DNA of 64,000 nt from Phycisphaerales bacterium (GTDB lineage: Bacteria; Planctomycetota; Phycisphaerae; Phycisphaerales; UBA1924). Each line of letters starts with the position of its first letter. Positions within the stretch are counted from its first letter, which is position 1. A program made the position numbers and the translations under genes. Below the pieces are notes generated by a model, which ran no database searches, was not told where the DNA came from, and was given only the letters and a program-made list of their open reading frames with translations. Positions 44,470 to 53,417 of the stretch are shown here, piece after piece. Location of the stretch: assembly GCA_020849105.1 (NCBI GenBank), contig JADLGW010000015.1, positions 1 through 64,000 of the forward strand, read 5' to 3'.

Positions 44470-45501
44470 TCAGGCCCGGGGCGGCTGGTGCGGTGTGGGC
44501 CTGTCCAGCCCGAAGATCGACATGGCCTCGCGGAGCATCTGGTTGGCGTAGCCCCACTCGTTGTCGTACCAACTCATGATCTTGACAAGGTCGCCGTCGA
44601 TGACCCGGGTAAGGTCCAGGTCGACCACGGAGGCGCGGGGATCGCCGATGATGTCCGCGGACACGAGCGGGTCGGGTGAGACGCCCAGGATGCCCGCGTA
44701 GCGCCGCGATCCGGCCTCCTCCGTGAAGACCCGGTTCACCTCCTCCACGGTTGTGGCGCGCGACGTGACGAAGGTGATGTCCGCGATCGAGCCGATGGGG
44801 AGGGGGGCGCGGATGGCCACGCCGTCGAACCTGCCCGCGTACTGGGGGAGGGCCCGTGTTGTCGCGTGGGCGGCGCCCGTCGTGCTGGGCACGAGGTTGG
44901 CTGCCGCGGCCCGGCCGCGGCGGAAGCGCTTGTTCGGCTTGTCCACGATGGACTGGGACGAGGTGTAGGCGTGGACGGTGGTCATCACGGCCTTGGTGAA
45001 GCCGATGCGGCGGCCCATGACCTCGACGACCGGGGTGATGCAGTTGGTGGTGCAACTTGCGCAGGAGATGATGGCGGGGCGTTCCCCCGGGGCGTTGGCC
45101 CCGTGGACCACGGTCTCCACGTCCTGGTCCTTCGACGGCGCCGACAGGATGACGTAGCGGGCGCCCGCGCGGACGTGCTTCTCCAGGTCCTGCCGGCGCG
45201 TGAGCGCCCCGGTGCACTCGAAGACGAGGTCCACACCGAGCTGCTTCCAGGGGAGTTCCGCGGGGTCGCGGGTGCTGAGCAGGTGGATCCTGCGTCCGGC
45301 GACCACGAGGTCCTGTCCGTCGACGGCGACGGGCTTCGGGTAACGCCCGTGCACGGTGTCGTAGCGGAGCAGGTAGGCGAGGTTCTCGGCCTCGCTCAGG
45401 TCGTTGGCGGCGACGACCTCGACGGCGGGCTCATCGATGATGAGTTTGAGGACGGCGCGGCCGATGCGCCCGAGGCCGTTGATGGCGACTCGTGTGGTCA
45501 T
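44470..45501 (-). CDS. gap: Glyceraldehyde-3-phosphate dehydrogenase
   Basis: This 343-residue enzyme has the NAD fold INGLGRIGR, catalytic Cys150 in SCASCTTNC and His177 in VHAYTSSQ. Some otherwise conserved sites are changed: RAPLPIGSIADI instead of the usual RVPTPNVSVVDL, and Asn34-Asp35 is kept. It is thus a divergent GAPDH, perhaps a second, stress-specific form. It overlaps the upstream CMD gene by ATGA. A transaldolase lies one gene away, so the cluster joins glycolysis and the pentose-phosphate pathway. Confidence 0.93.
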   Translation of the reverse strand: MTTRVAINGLGRIGRAVLKLIIDEPAVEVVAANDLSEAENLAYLLRYDTVHGRYPKPVAVDGQDLVVAGRRIHLLSTRDPAELPWKQLGVDLVFECTGALTRRQDLEKHVRAGARYVILSAPSKDQDVETVVHGANAPGERPAIISCASCTTNCITPVVEVMGRRIGFTKAVMTTVHAYTSSQSIVDKPNKRFRRGRAAAANLVPSTTGAAHATTRALPQYAGRFDGVAIRAPLPIGSIADITFVTSRATTVEEVNRVFTEEAGSRRYAGILGVSPDPLVSADIIGDPRASVVDLDLTRVIDGDLVKIMSWYDNEWGYANQMLREAMSIFGLDRPTPHQPPRA

Positions 45502-45857
45502 GGCGTGTTTCCTTGGGCTCCGGCGTGGTGCGCGATCGTGTCCAGGGCCAGGGCCGAGTGGGCGTAGGCCGCGCCGGCGCGCATCTCCGCGGCGACCCAG
45601 ACGGCCTCCATGATTTCTTCGGGCGTGGCGCCGTGGCGCAGGGCCCCGCTGGTGTGACCGCGGATGCAGTACGGGCACTGGGTGATGTGGGCGGCGGCGA
45701 CGGCGATCAGTTGCTTGGTCTTCGCGGGGAGGGCCCCGTCGGCGAAGACGCTCTGGCTGAAGGCCCTGAAGGCCTCGGCCGGACCGGGGGCCAGCCGCTT
45801 GCGGCGATCGCTGATCTCCCGGGTCGCGGCGGGGTACATCTGCTCTTGCTCGGCCAC
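45498..45857 (-). CDS. Carboxymuconolactone decarboxylase/AhpD-like protein
   Basis: This 119-residue protein has the redox pair Cys61 and Cys64 in CPYCIRGH, with His68. That is the AhpD-type site CxxCxxxH. It is probably a peroxidase or thiol-redox helper rather than a true decarboxylase. It is coupled to the GAPDH gene and begins 18 bp after the transaldolase stop. The active-site Cys of GAPDH is sensitive to peroxide, so a protective role is conceivable. Confidence 0.9.
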   Translation of the reverse strand: MAEQEQMYPAATREISDRRKRLAPGPAEAFRAFSQSVFADGALPAKTKQLIAVAAAHITQCPYCIRGHTSGALRHGATPEEIMEAVWVAAEMRAGAAYAHSALALDTIAHHAGAQGNTP

Positions 45858-45875
45858 GTTCTGGACCTCCGTTGG

Positions 45876-46955
45876 TTATCCATGTCCTGACACTGCGCGG
45901 CCCCCCTGGGTGCGATGGGTAAGCCGCTGCTGGACGATAAGGCCGAGCAGCACCTCCTGGGCGCGGATGAACTTGTCGATGCCCTCCTCCATCAGCACGC
46001 GCTCCATCGCGGCCTTGTCCACCTTGTCGTCGATGTCGCGGACGGCGTCCGGCGGCGGCAGGCGGTCGACCCGGCGGGTGTAGGGCACGGGCGAGCGCTC
46101 CACGGCCTCGTTCGTCGCGGCGGGGTTGGTCTGGATGCCGCCGCCGGCCAGGGCGGCGGCGTACTTGTCCGGAGGGTCGTCCGGGTTCTTCACGCCGGTG
46201 CTTGCGAAGACGATGTCCTGATCCAGTCGCAGGCCCTTGTCACTCCAGAACTCCCGGTTGGCGAGCCAGATGCGCTTGGCGTTCAGGATGCCGGCCATGC
46301 CCCGGGCGGCGGGGCCCAGTCCCGGGACGTGCTCCCCGGTGTACACGTCGACGCGCGAGACGAAGATGCTGTAGACGCTCTTGAACTCGTGCAGCCCGTT
46401 CCGGCGGCGCTGGGCCCCGCGCCAGATCGCGTCGCGAGCCGCGCGGTACTGGCGCTCCGTGAAGATCAGGGTCACGTTGATAGTCACGCCCGCGGCGGCG
46501 ATCGATTCGAGCGCGTCCAGGCCGGCCGCGGTGGCCGGAACCTTGATCATGCGGTTGCCGTGCCCGTCCGACCACTGCCCGGCGAGTTCGAGGTACCGCT
46601 TCACGCGCCCGGCGTGGGCCAGCCCGAAGGAGTCGTCCTCGATCATCGGGTCCAGTTCGAGGCTGACGTACCCGTCGTTGCCGGCGGTCCGCTGCCAGAC
46701 GGGCAGGAACATCCGCTGGGCGTCGCTCACCAGTTCGTCGTTGAGTTGCCAGGCGATCTGGTGGTCGTCGAGGCCCCGGGCGATCAGGTCGCTGATGAGG
46801 CCGGCCGAGCGGCCCTCGGCGATGATCTTCGAGATGATGGTCGGGTTCGATGTGGCGCCGGTGACGCCCCGGGCGAGGTTCGCGGCGAGGTCGTCGGGCT
46901 CAACCCCGTCGAGCCAGACCTTCGTGCCCGTGGCGATGAGTGATGCGAGCGACAT
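45876..46955 (-). CDS. tal: Transaldolase
   Basis: This 359-residue enzyme transfers a dihydroxyacetone unit between sugar phosphates in the pentose-phosphate pathway. The Schiff-base lysine is Lys138 in RMIKVPAT. GVTGATSNPTI (31-40) and TINVTLIFTERQY support this. The length fits transaldolases of the longer bacterial subfamily. Many such clusters in soil bacteria raise NADPH supply in stress. It is 22 bp from the FAD oxidoreductase gene. Confidence 0.93.
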   Translation of the reverse strand: MSLASLIATGTKVWLDGVEPDDLAANLARGVTGATSNPTIISKIIAEGRSAGLISDLIARGLDDHQIAWQLNDELVSDAQRMFLPVWQRTAGNDGYVSLELDPMIEDDSFGLAHAGRVKRYLELAGQWSDGHGNRMIKVPATAAGLDALESIAAAGVTINVTLIFTERQYRAARDAIWRGAQRRRNGLHEFKSVYSIFVSRVDVYTGEHVPGLGPAARGMAGILNAKRIWLANREFWSDKGLRLDQDIVFASTGVKNPDDPPDKYAAALAGGGIQTNPAATNEAVERSPVPYTRRVDRLPPPDAVRDIDDKVDKAAMERVLMEEGIDKFIRAQEVLLGLIVQQRLTHRTQGGRAVSGHG

Positions 46956-46977
46956 GGCGCCTCCTTCCTTCGTGTCC

Positions 46978-48180
46978 CTAGCGGATCGCGCCGCGCAACT
47001 CGCGGGCGGCGATGGTTCCTTCTCGCCTGATCAGTTCCCGGGCGGCGTCCACCTTGCCGAACAGGTTGCACATCATCGCGCCGCGGACGCGGCCGGCGCT
47101 GAGGTAGTAGACGACGCCGGTCGTGTTCTCCTCCTGCCAGTCGGCGAGCGTCTCGTGACGGCTGTCCGTGTCGCCCACGGCCTCGTAGCCGAACTCGAAG
47201 AGGTCGGAGAAGAAGAAGGGGATGGAGGTGAACGGTTCCGCGGCGCCGGCCATGTTGCGGCCCGCGTGCTTCCCCTGGCTGACGGCGTTGTCCCAGTGCT
47301 CGATGCGCCGCGGGCCGAGGACGGCCTCCGGGAAGCGGGCGATGTCGCCGGCGGCGTAGATGTCGGGATCGGACGTCCGGAGGAACGGGCTCACGATGAC
47401 GCCGTTGCCGGTCTCCAGGCCCCCGACCCGGGCGAGGTCGATGTTCGGCGTGATGCCGATTCCCACCACGATCAGGTCCGAGTGGATGACGCTCCCGGAC
47501 TGGGTGCGCGTCCGGTAGCGCTCGCCGTCGCGCTCGATCGAGAGCGGCGTGTCGCCGGTCAGAACCTCGACACCCTTGTCGCGGTACCGGTCCGTCAGGG
47601 CGCGCCCCAATGCTTCCGGAAACACGCGCGACACCAGCCACTGACCGGGGAAGATCATCGTCACCGCCAGCCCGGCCGTGCGGAGGGCGGCCGCGATTTC
47701 GGACCCGATGAACCCGCCGCCGATGATGAGGGCCGACCTGCCCGCGGTCGCGGCGCTCCGCAGCCGGCGGTAGTCATCCACGGTGCGGAAGTAGCAGAGC
47801 CCGCCGAGGTCCCCTCCGGGAATCGTGAGGCGGCGCGGCGTGCCGCCGGTGGCGAGCAGGAGTTTCTGGTAGCGGTACGTCTCCCCGCCCGCGTCGCGGA
47901 GCGTGCGGGCGGCCGGGTCCAGGGCCACGACCCGGGTGCCGAGGCGCAGTTCGACACCGTGGCGGTCGTAGAACGCGCGGTCATGGAGATAGATGTCGTC
48001 GGCTTTCTTCGCTCCGGACCAGAGTTGTTTGGAGAGCGGGGGACGGTCATAGGGCGGATCGTCCTCCGCACCGATGAGGAGGATGGAGCCGGTCGCGTCG
48101 CGCTCGCGGATCCCCTCGACCGCGGCCGATGCCGCGGGCCCGGCCCCGACGGCGACGTACGCGTACGGGTGGTCGGTCAT
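46978..48180 (-). CDS. FAD-dependent pyridine-nucleotide oxidoreductase (ferredoxin/rubredoxin reductase type)
   Basis: This 400-residue protein has an N-terminal FAD motif VGAGPAASAAVEG, then YDRPPLSK (common to ferredoxin reductase and AIF-like enzymes). The NAD-binding IIGGGFIGSEIAAAL and the FAD-contacting DIYAAGDIARFP follow. It would move electrons from NAD(P)H to a small redox protein or quinone. No ferredoxin gene is adjacent. It lies between transaldolase and folE in the same strand cluster. Confidence 0.9.
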   Translation of the reverse strand: MTDHPYAYVAVGAGPAASAAVEGIRERDATGSILLIGAEDDPPYDRPPLSKQLWSGAKKADDIYLHDRAFYDRHGVELRLGTRVVALDPAARTLRDAGGETYRYQKLLLATGGTPRRLTIPGGDLGGLCYFRTVDDYRRLRSAATAGRSALIIGGGFIGSEIAAALRTAGLAVTMIFPGQWLVSRVFPEALGRALTDRYRDKGVEVLTGDTPLSIERDGERYRTRTQSGSVIHSDLIVVGIGITPNIDLARVGGLETGNGVIVSPFLRTSDPDIYAAGDIARFPEAVLGPRRIEHWDNAVSQGKHAGRNMAGAAEPFTSIPFFFSDLFEFGYEAVGDTDSRHETLADWQEENTTGVVYYLSAGRVRGAMMCNLFGKVDAARELIRREGTIAARELRGAIR

Positions 48181-48250
48181 GGTCGTGCTCCGGCGTCGGT
48201 GTCCCGGGGCAGCCGGATCCTGTGTCCGCGCTGGGGCATGATCCCGGTTC

Positions 48251-48892
48251 TCATGTGGACCTCGACGTTCCGTAGAGGAGGGCCAGGACCTCGGCGCGGC
48301 TGGCGGGGTCGGTCTTGAAGACGCCCCGTATGGCGTTGGTCACCATGGTGCTGCCCTGCTTCTTGATACCCCGGATGGTCATGCAGTTGTGGGTGGCCTC
48401 CACGACGCAGACGGCGCCGAGGGGATGAAGCCCTTCCATGAGGGCGTCGGCGATCTGGTCGGTCAGGCGCTCCTGGAGTTGGGGGCGCAGGGAGTAGGCG
48501 TCCACAAGACGGGCGATCTTGCTCAGGCCCAGCACCTTCCCATCGGGCAGATAGGCCACATGCGCGAGCCCGGTAAAGGGCAGCAGGTGGTGCTCGCACA
48601 TCGAGTGGAACGGGATGTTGCGGAGCAGCACGACCTGGTCGTACTTGTCATTGAACACGGTCCGCAGGTAGGTGCGGGGATCGATCCGGAGGCCCGCCAT
48701 CAGTTCGGCGTACGATCGCGCGACCCGGTTCGGGGTCCTGCGGAGGCCGTCCCTGTCCGGGTTCTCGCCGATGGCGATCAGGATTTCCCGCACGGCCCGC
48801 TCGATGCGGGGGATGTCCACGCCGGCGTCCTTCGGCGGCTGCGCGGCCTGGGGCCGCGGGGTATCAATGGAGTTGGAAAGAAGCGAACTCAC
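48251..48892 (-). CDS. folE: GTP cyclohydrolase I
   Basis: This 213-residue enzyme converts GTP to dihydroneopterin triphosphate, the first step of folate and pterin synthesis. Zinc ligands Cys99, His102 (SMCEHH) and Cys170 (THNCM) match the FolE spacing. An N-terminal extension of about 25 residues is not conserved. It overlaps the DUF2934 gene by ATGA. As folP and a PTPS-like gene lie about 30 kb away, folate genes are scattered in this genome. This copy may instead serve the stress cluster. Confidence 0.96.
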   Translation of the reverse strand: MSSLLSNSIDTPRPQAAQPPKDAGVDIPRIERAVREILIAIGENPDRDGLRRTPNRVARSYAELMAGLRIDPRTYLRTVFNDKYDQVVLLRNIPFHSMCEHHLLPFTGLAHVAYLPDGKVLGLSKIARLVDAYSLRPQLQERLTDQIADALMEGLHPLGAVCVVEATHNCMTIRGIKKQGSTMVTNAIRGVFKTDPASRAEVLALLYGTSRST

Positions 48893-49107
48893 CGCACCGC
48901 TCCGGGCGTGGCGCGAGGGGCGCCGCTGAGTTCGCGCTCCGCCTGGAGCCAGTCGGACAGGTGGTCGCCGGGTCCGCCGCGGCGGGCCTCGAAGATCGCG
49001 TAGGCACGGCGGCGGACGAGGTCGGGGGTGGTCTCAACGGTCGCGGACGGCGCCGCCGGGCGTGTGTGGGCGCCGCTCTTCCTGCTCGCGGCGGTGATCG
49101 TGCTCAT
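48889..49107 (-). CDS. DUF2934 small protein
   Basis: This 72-residue protein has the DUF2934 hallmark [29 protein letters not shown] split over about 29-58, preceded by a flexible, Thr/Ala-rich head. Function unknown; the family often clusters with stress genes. It is coupled by ATGA to both neighbours (CBS gene upstream, folE downstream). A longer frame upstream is antisense noise. Confidence 0.88.
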   Translation of the reverse strand: MSTITAASRKSGAHTRPAAPSATVETTPDLVRRRAYAIFEARRGGPGDHLSDWLQAERELSGAPRATPGAVR

Positions 49108-49622
49108 GAGGTGCTCCCTTCGTGGTTCATGCCCGCGATCCGCGCGGGCGGGGCCGGGGGTTGCGGGACGGCCGCGCCCCGCAGGTCCAGGGTGGTGATG
49201 ATGACGGTGGGCAGCGGTTCCGCCTCGAACACGGCGATGCGGCGGATGCTCCGATCCAGCATGAGGCTCACGATGGTGGCGACCGGTGTGTCCGTCGTCA
49301 CCCGCGGAGGGGTGCGCCTGAAGTCGGCCGCAGCCCCGGCCAGCGGTCGGTCCGCGGCATCGGGCTCCCGGCGGGCATCTTCGTCCTCCTGGTTCACCTG
49401 GAGCAGGTATTCGGGTGAGCCGCCGGTAACCCCTGAACTGCGGCGGAGCAGGTCGCTCCTCGTGATGGTGCCGAGCGCCACACCCCGCTCGTTGACAACC
49501 GACGCACCGGAGACACATCCCGCCGCCAGCAGGTGCGCGAGTTCGCGGACGGTGGTCGATGCCTCGATACGGAGCGGCGCCGGGGCCGTCACGTCGCGCG
49601 ATGCCGGGTCCGCGGGGGTCAT
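49104..49622 (-). CDS. Two-CBS-domain protein
   Basis: This 172-residue protein starts at ATG 49622, coupled to the HMA-like gene. Two CBS motifs can be seen: one with VRELAHLLAAGCVSGASVVNERGVALGTITRSDLL, the other with VATIVSLMLDRSIRRIAVFE. Such pairs bind adenine nucleotides and sense energy state. The loop between them is long and acidic. It has no fused catalytic domain, so it probably controls a partner in the cluster. Confidence 0.85.
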   Translation of the reverse strand: MTPADPASRDVTAPAPLRIEASTTVRELAHLLAAGCVSGASVVNERGVALGTITRSDLLRRSSGVTGGSPEYLLQVNQEDEDARREPDAADRPLAGAAADFRRTPPRVTTDTPVATIVSLMLDRSIRRIAVFEAEPLPTVIITTLDLRGAAVPQPPAPPARIAGMNHEGSTS

Positions 49623-49906
49623 GCGTCGGCTCCGCGGCCACCGGCCCCGTTCGTCGCGTGCTTCCGGCCGGGCATGTCCGGGTCGGGTGAGGCGCCGTAC
49701 CCGACCCTCAGAACTGCGCGGATCAGGTCGGCCGATCCGCACCGCGTGTCATGCACGACGGTGGCCCGTGCGCGGTAGAAGTTGACATCCACTGCCCCTA
49801 CCCCCGCGACCGACTCGAGCGCCGCCGCGATCCTTTCCCGGCACTGGCTCCCGTGCATCCCCGCGATGAGGAGCACGGTTGTTGTGGTTCCAGGTCTTGC
49901 CACCAT
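49619..49906 (-). CDS. Degenerate heavy-metal-associated (HMA) domain protein
   Basis: This 95-residue protein has an HMA fold pattern (TVLLIAGMHGSQC..., VAGVGAVDVNFYRARATVVHD, LIRAVLRVGYGA). The metal-binding motif should be GMxCxxC. Here it is GMHGSQC, so the first Cys is Gly19 and only Cys22 remains. It may bind metal weakly or not at all, or serve as a fold adapter. It lies in the stress cluster, opposite a CopA-like gene 5 kb away. Its end overlaps the CBS gene by ATGA. Confidence 0.72.
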   Translation of the reverse strand: MVARPGTTTTVLLIAGMHGSQCRERIAAALESVAGVGAVDVNFYRARATVVHDTRCGSADLIRAVLRVGYGASPDPDMPGRKHATNGAGGRGADA

Positions 49907-49956
49907 CACGCTGCTCGCCCCTTGCCGTGCGCCGGCGCGGCGCATCCGATGCCGAT

Positions 49957-50310
49957 TCACCACAGGCGCGCCGCCGCGCGCCGGGCGGACGTCCGCTTCG
50001 GCCCGGTCCGCCGCGACGGGCGACCGGCCTCCTCCGGGCGGCCGGGGTGCGCACCGTCGCCGCGGACCGGCCAACCTCCCGCCGTCTGCGCGTCTGGCCC
50101 GATTCGCCCACCGCCGTTCACTCTGGGTTCGCGTGCCTGCGCCCGGGCCTGCCCGACGATCCGCCGGAGGTGGGCCTCCGCCTCGATCCAGTTCAACTCA
50201 TCGTTCCCGCCGCAGGCCTCCCAGATTTCGGCGGCGATCGCCGCCACCAGGCGGTGGGTCACGTCGATTTCCCGCTGCGGATCCTGATCCGGCCTGATGA
50301 CGAGTCTCAT
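49957..50310 (-). CDS. Small DUF2934-like protein, first gene of the cluster
   Basis: This protein of about 117 residues starts MRLVIRPDQDPQREIDVTH. Its block EIWEACGGNDELNWIEAEAHL resembles a diverged DUF2934 motif (Ala/Glu-W-...-WL-AE). The C-terminal half is basic and of low complexity and may be less constrained. The gap to the HMA-like gene is 50 bp. It is transcribed away from the histidine-kinase gene, with 143 bp between starts, where both promoters probably lie. Confidence 0.6.
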   Translation of the reverse strand: MRLVIRPDQDPQREIDVTHRLVAAIAAEIWEACGGNDELNWIEAEAHLRRIVGQARAQAREPRVNGGGRIGPDAQTAGGWPVRGDGAHPGRPEEAGRPSRRTGPKRTSARRAAARLW

Positions 50311-50453
50311 GTCGCGTGCTCCGGGTTGTTTGCCGATCGTCACCCTGATGCCGGGATCATCGCTCCCGGCAGGGCCGTCTCCACGCGATGATTTCCCCAA
50401 TCACGCCGGGCGCGTGAGGCCCTGCACGATCCCTGTCCGCGTAGACTCCCGGC

Positions 50454-52052
50454 GTGCCCCCCGATCGTGCCCAGCGGAAGCGGCGGCCCCGGGCCCCGGA
50501 ATCGTCCGCGCCCGGCCGCGTGCCCTACAAAGCCGTCCTTGCGGCCGCTCTCGACCCGATCATCACCATCGACAGCGCGGGGATCATCCAGTCCGCCAGC
50601 GACTCCGTGGAGCGCGTGTTCGGCTGGTCACCGGCCGATCTGATGGGGAGGAACGTCAGCATCCTCATGCCCGAGCCCCACCGCTCGGCCCACGACGGGC
50701 ACCTTGCCGCTCACCACGAAACCGGGCGGACCGAGCACCTGAACCGTGTCCGGCAGTTCGACGGCGTGCGGAAGGACGGGAGCCTGTTCCCGCTGGAGGT
50801 TTCCGTCTCGCGTGTCGATGTCCCCGGGGAGGCGGCGCCCCTGTTCGTCGGCATCATCCGGGACCTGAGCCGGCACGGCGACGGGGAAAGCCGGGCCGGG
50901 TCATCCCGGGCCGCGGAACCGGCGGACAACACCCGGCTGCACGAACTCCTTGCGGAGCAGACCTCCGCCTTGCAGTCGGCGCACCTGCGCCTGCGCATGG
51001 CGGACCGCATGGCGTCGATCGGCGCCCTTGCGGCGGGCCTGGGCCACGACATGAACAACGTGCTGCTGCCGGTGCGGGCGCACCTCGAGGCCGCCCGCAC
51101 GATGGCCATGATCCCGGGGATTCGCGACCACCTTGACGCCGTCCACAAGAGTGTGACGTACCTCCAGCAACTGGCCGACGGCCTCCACTTTCTTGCGCTG
51201 GACACGGACGGGGAGGATTCCGAGCAGTCGGCGACCGACCTGGGCACATGGTGGTCGCAGGCCGGGGCGCTGCTGATGAAGGCCGTGCCCAGGCATGTGA
51301 AGGTCAGTGTGTCCCTGCCGCGCGGCCTGCCGCGGGTCGGTGTTTCGGCCCACGGGCTCACGCAGGCGGTGCTGAACCTGGTCGTGAACGCAGGGGAGGC
51401 GATCCCCGCCGAGCCCGCGGCAACCGGGCGGAGTTCCCGGCGCGGGCGCGTGCGCGTCTGGGCGGAGCCAACTCGGGCCGGGACGCATGTGCGGCTCGGC
51501 GTCACCGACAACGGCCAGGGCATGTCGGCGGAGACCCAGCGCAATGCATTCGAGATGTTCTACACGACCAAGATGCGCGGGATGGGCACGGGGCTCGGAC
51601 TTCCGCTGGTTGCCCGGGTTGTCCGGCGCGCCGGCGGGTCCATCCAGATTGAATCTAAGCCCGGCAAGGGCACGACGGTGGCGATCCTGATCCCGGTTGC
51701 GGGAAGCCGTGTGCCCGGCGCCCCCGGGGGCCGCCGCAACGCCGTGATCACGCTGGCGGATGGACGCGCGGCCGCCCTCATCCGGCACCTGCTCGAGGCG
51801 GCCGGCGTCCGAATTGCTGTGGACAGCGACCCCACCGACGCGGACATCTGGATCCTTGAACCGACGAAGGCGGGGCTGGCCGGGGCACGGGTCTGGCGGG
51901 CCCGCCACGCTCATGGGGCGCTGGTGCTGTTCGGCACGGTCGCGGGTGAATCGGCGCGGGGGTGGGCTGCGCTGCACGCCGTTACAATCGAGGACCCCGA
52001 CGACCTGGACGCGATCGGCGCAGCGCTGCACCGCGCGATCGTCGGATCGTGA
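50454..52052 (+). CDS. PAS-domain sensor histidine kinase
   Basis: This 532-residue protein starts with GTG 50454. A PAS domain (about 25-140, with FGWSPADLMGRNVSILMPEPH) resembles those of FixL-like kinases. The phosphoacceptor is His198 in GLGHDMNNVLLP, the N-box VLNLVVNAGEAIP, G1 DNGQGM and G2 GTGLGLPL. The last 130 residues look like a receiver domain that lacks clear acidic phosphorylation residues. No membrane span is present, so the signal is cytoplasmic. It overlaps or nearly abuts the regulator gene, and diverges from the stress cluster. Confidence 0.92.
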   Translation: MPPDRAQRKRRPRAPESSAPGRVPYKAVLAAALDPIITIDSAGIIQSASDSVERVFGWSPADLMGRNVSILMPEPHRSAHDGHLAAHHETGRTEHLNRVRQFDGVRKDGSLFPLEVSVSRVDVPGEAAPLFVGIIRDLSRHGDGESRAGSSRAAEPADNTRLHELLAEQTSALQSAHLRLRMADRMASIGALAAGLGHDMNNVLLPVRAHLEAARTMAMIPGIRDHLDAVHKSVTYLQQLADGLHFLALDTDGEDSEQSATDLGTWWSQAGALLMKAVPRHVKVSVSLPRGLPRVGVSAHGLTQAVLNLVVNAGEAIPAEPAATGRSSRRGRVRVWAEPTRAGTHVRLGVTDNGQGMSAETQRNAFEMFYTTKMRGMGTGLGLPLVARVVRRAGGSIQIESKPGKGTTVAILIPVAGSRVPGAPGGRRNAVITLADGRAAALIRHLLEAAGVRIAVDSDPTDADIWILEPTKAGLAGARVWRARHAHGALVLFGTVAGESARGWAALHAVTIEDPDDLDAIGAALHRAIVGS

Positions 52053-52066
52053 GGAGCCCGCTCGCC

Positions 52067-52879
52067 GTGTCCAAGCGCACCGCCCGCATCCACCCCGCAC
52101 CCCGCACGGCCAAGCCCGGGCGCGCGGGCGCGGCCAAGCCCACCGGCGCGGGCGTCAAACAGCCGGTGGAGCGGGCTTCGCCCGCACCGCTCCGCCCCCG
52201 CGCGCCCCACGGTGAGGGCGCCGGTATCCGGGTGCTGTGCGTGGACGACCACGCCGTGCTGGTGGAGGGCCTGAGGGCAAAGTTCGCCGTGGAGGGCCGG
52301 ATCCACATCGTGGGGAGCCTGGCGAGCGCGGACCGGCTGCTGGAGGAGACGGCCCGGCTGCGCCCCGACGTTGTCCTGCTGGACATCGAGATGCCCGGTC
52401 CGGACGTCTTCGAGACGGCCGACCGCCTCCGCCGCGCACACCCGGGGCTGCGCTTCGTCTTCCTGAGCGCCCACATCCGCGACGGCTACCTGGCCGCGGC
52501 GTACAAGTGCGGGGCATGGGGGTACTTCGCCAAGGGTGATGAACTGGACGACATTGTCGCGGGGCTGGGCGAGGTGGCCCGCAGCGCCGCCGGGACGTTC
52601 GTGATGGGGCCGAAGGTGCGGGCCCGGTGCCGGCCGGCGGCGATGCGCCCCCGCCGCGAGGGGCCGCCGGCGACGCCGCTGTCCTCGCTCTCATCGCGGG
52701 AGATTGAGGTTCTGCGCCTCATCGGCAAGGGCCTGTCGCGGGTGCAGATCGCGGGCGAACTCAGCCGCAGCGCCAAGACGATCGACCGGCACCAGGACCG
52801 GATGCTGCACAAACTGGGCGTCTCGAGCCGGGCCGACCTGATTCGCCTGGCGATCCGCGAGGGGCTCGCGGAGGCCTGA
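52067..52879 (+). CDS. NarL/FixJ-family response regulator
   Basis: This protein of about 270 residues starts at GTG 52067, 10 bp after GAGGAG. GTG 52049, overlapping the kinase stop, is possible. A basic Pro/Ala-rich lead (about 50 residues) precedes the receiver. The receiver has DDH and phosphoacceptor Asp106 (VVLLDIEMPG). A LuxR-type HTH (about 205-265) has SSREIEVLRLIGKGLSRVQIAGELSRSAKTI. With the kinase it forms a two-component pair and is the likely controller of the adjacent stress genes. Confidence 0.92.
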   Translation: MSKRTARIHPAPRTAKPGRAGAAKPTGAGVKQPVERASPAPLRPRAPHGEGAGIRVLCVDDHAVLVEGLRAKFAVEGRIHIVGSLASADRLLEETARLRPDVVLLDIEMPGPDVFETADRLRRAHPGLRFVFLSAHIRDGYLAAAYKCGAWGYFAKGDELDDIVAGLGEVARSAAGTFVMGPKVRARCRPAAMRPRREGPPATPLSSLSSREIEVLRLIGKGLSRVQIAGELSRSAKTIDRHQDRMLHKLGVSSRADLIRLAIREGLAEA

Positions 52880-53022
52880 GCCCGCGTTGACCTGGGGCCG
52901 CCGCGCCGGGATTGGGGAAGTTCACGCATGGAGCACGCGGCCGGCCGCGCCCATGCTTCCGGCGCTGCCCCGATCAAGGGCCCGAAGGCCCCGGTCGCGG
53001 CGGCCTGCACGAGGAGTTTGAC

Positions 53023-53277
53023 ATGACCAGCACGACGGCCGAACGGCAGTACGCCCACGTCGGGAAGACTAGCGGCATCCAGGACCACGACCACGACCTG
53101 ATCCACTTCCTGAGCGCGCGGCTGGACACTCTGTGGCGCTGCGACCAGTGCATCGCCAACGCGGACGGGGACGCCGCGTTGCAGGGCTTCTGGCGCGACA
53201 TCAAGAAGCAGGAGGTCGCGAACGTCAACCGTGCGCGTGAACTCGTGAAGGAGCATGTAAAGAAGAACTGCTTCTGA
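53023..53277 (+). CDS. Small helical protein of unknown function
   Basis: This 84-residue protein starts at an ATG 7 bp after GAGGAG. It is helix-rich and contains DHDHDLIHFLSARLDTLWRC, CDQC and a Lys-rich end KEHVKKNCF. The His/Asp cluster and two-helix pattern recall ferritin-like small proteins, but no match can be claimed. It lies between the two-component pair and the glycine-rich stress protein, suggesting it belongs to the same response. Confidence 0.75.
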   Translation: MTSTTAERQYAHVGKTSGIQDHDHDLIHFLSARLDTLWRCDQCIANADGDAALQGFWRDIKKQEVANVNRARELVKEHVKKNCF

Positions 53278-53417
53278 TCGGACGAACGAGGGGCCGGGCG
53301 CGAGGGGCAACCCCGTGCCCCGGCATTCGGCGAGCGCGGCGTCCCCGCTGGGCGGGGCCGGCGCGAGCATGGGACGCGGGCGGGAACTCTCATCAACACG
53401 AACGGGGAGCACAGTTC

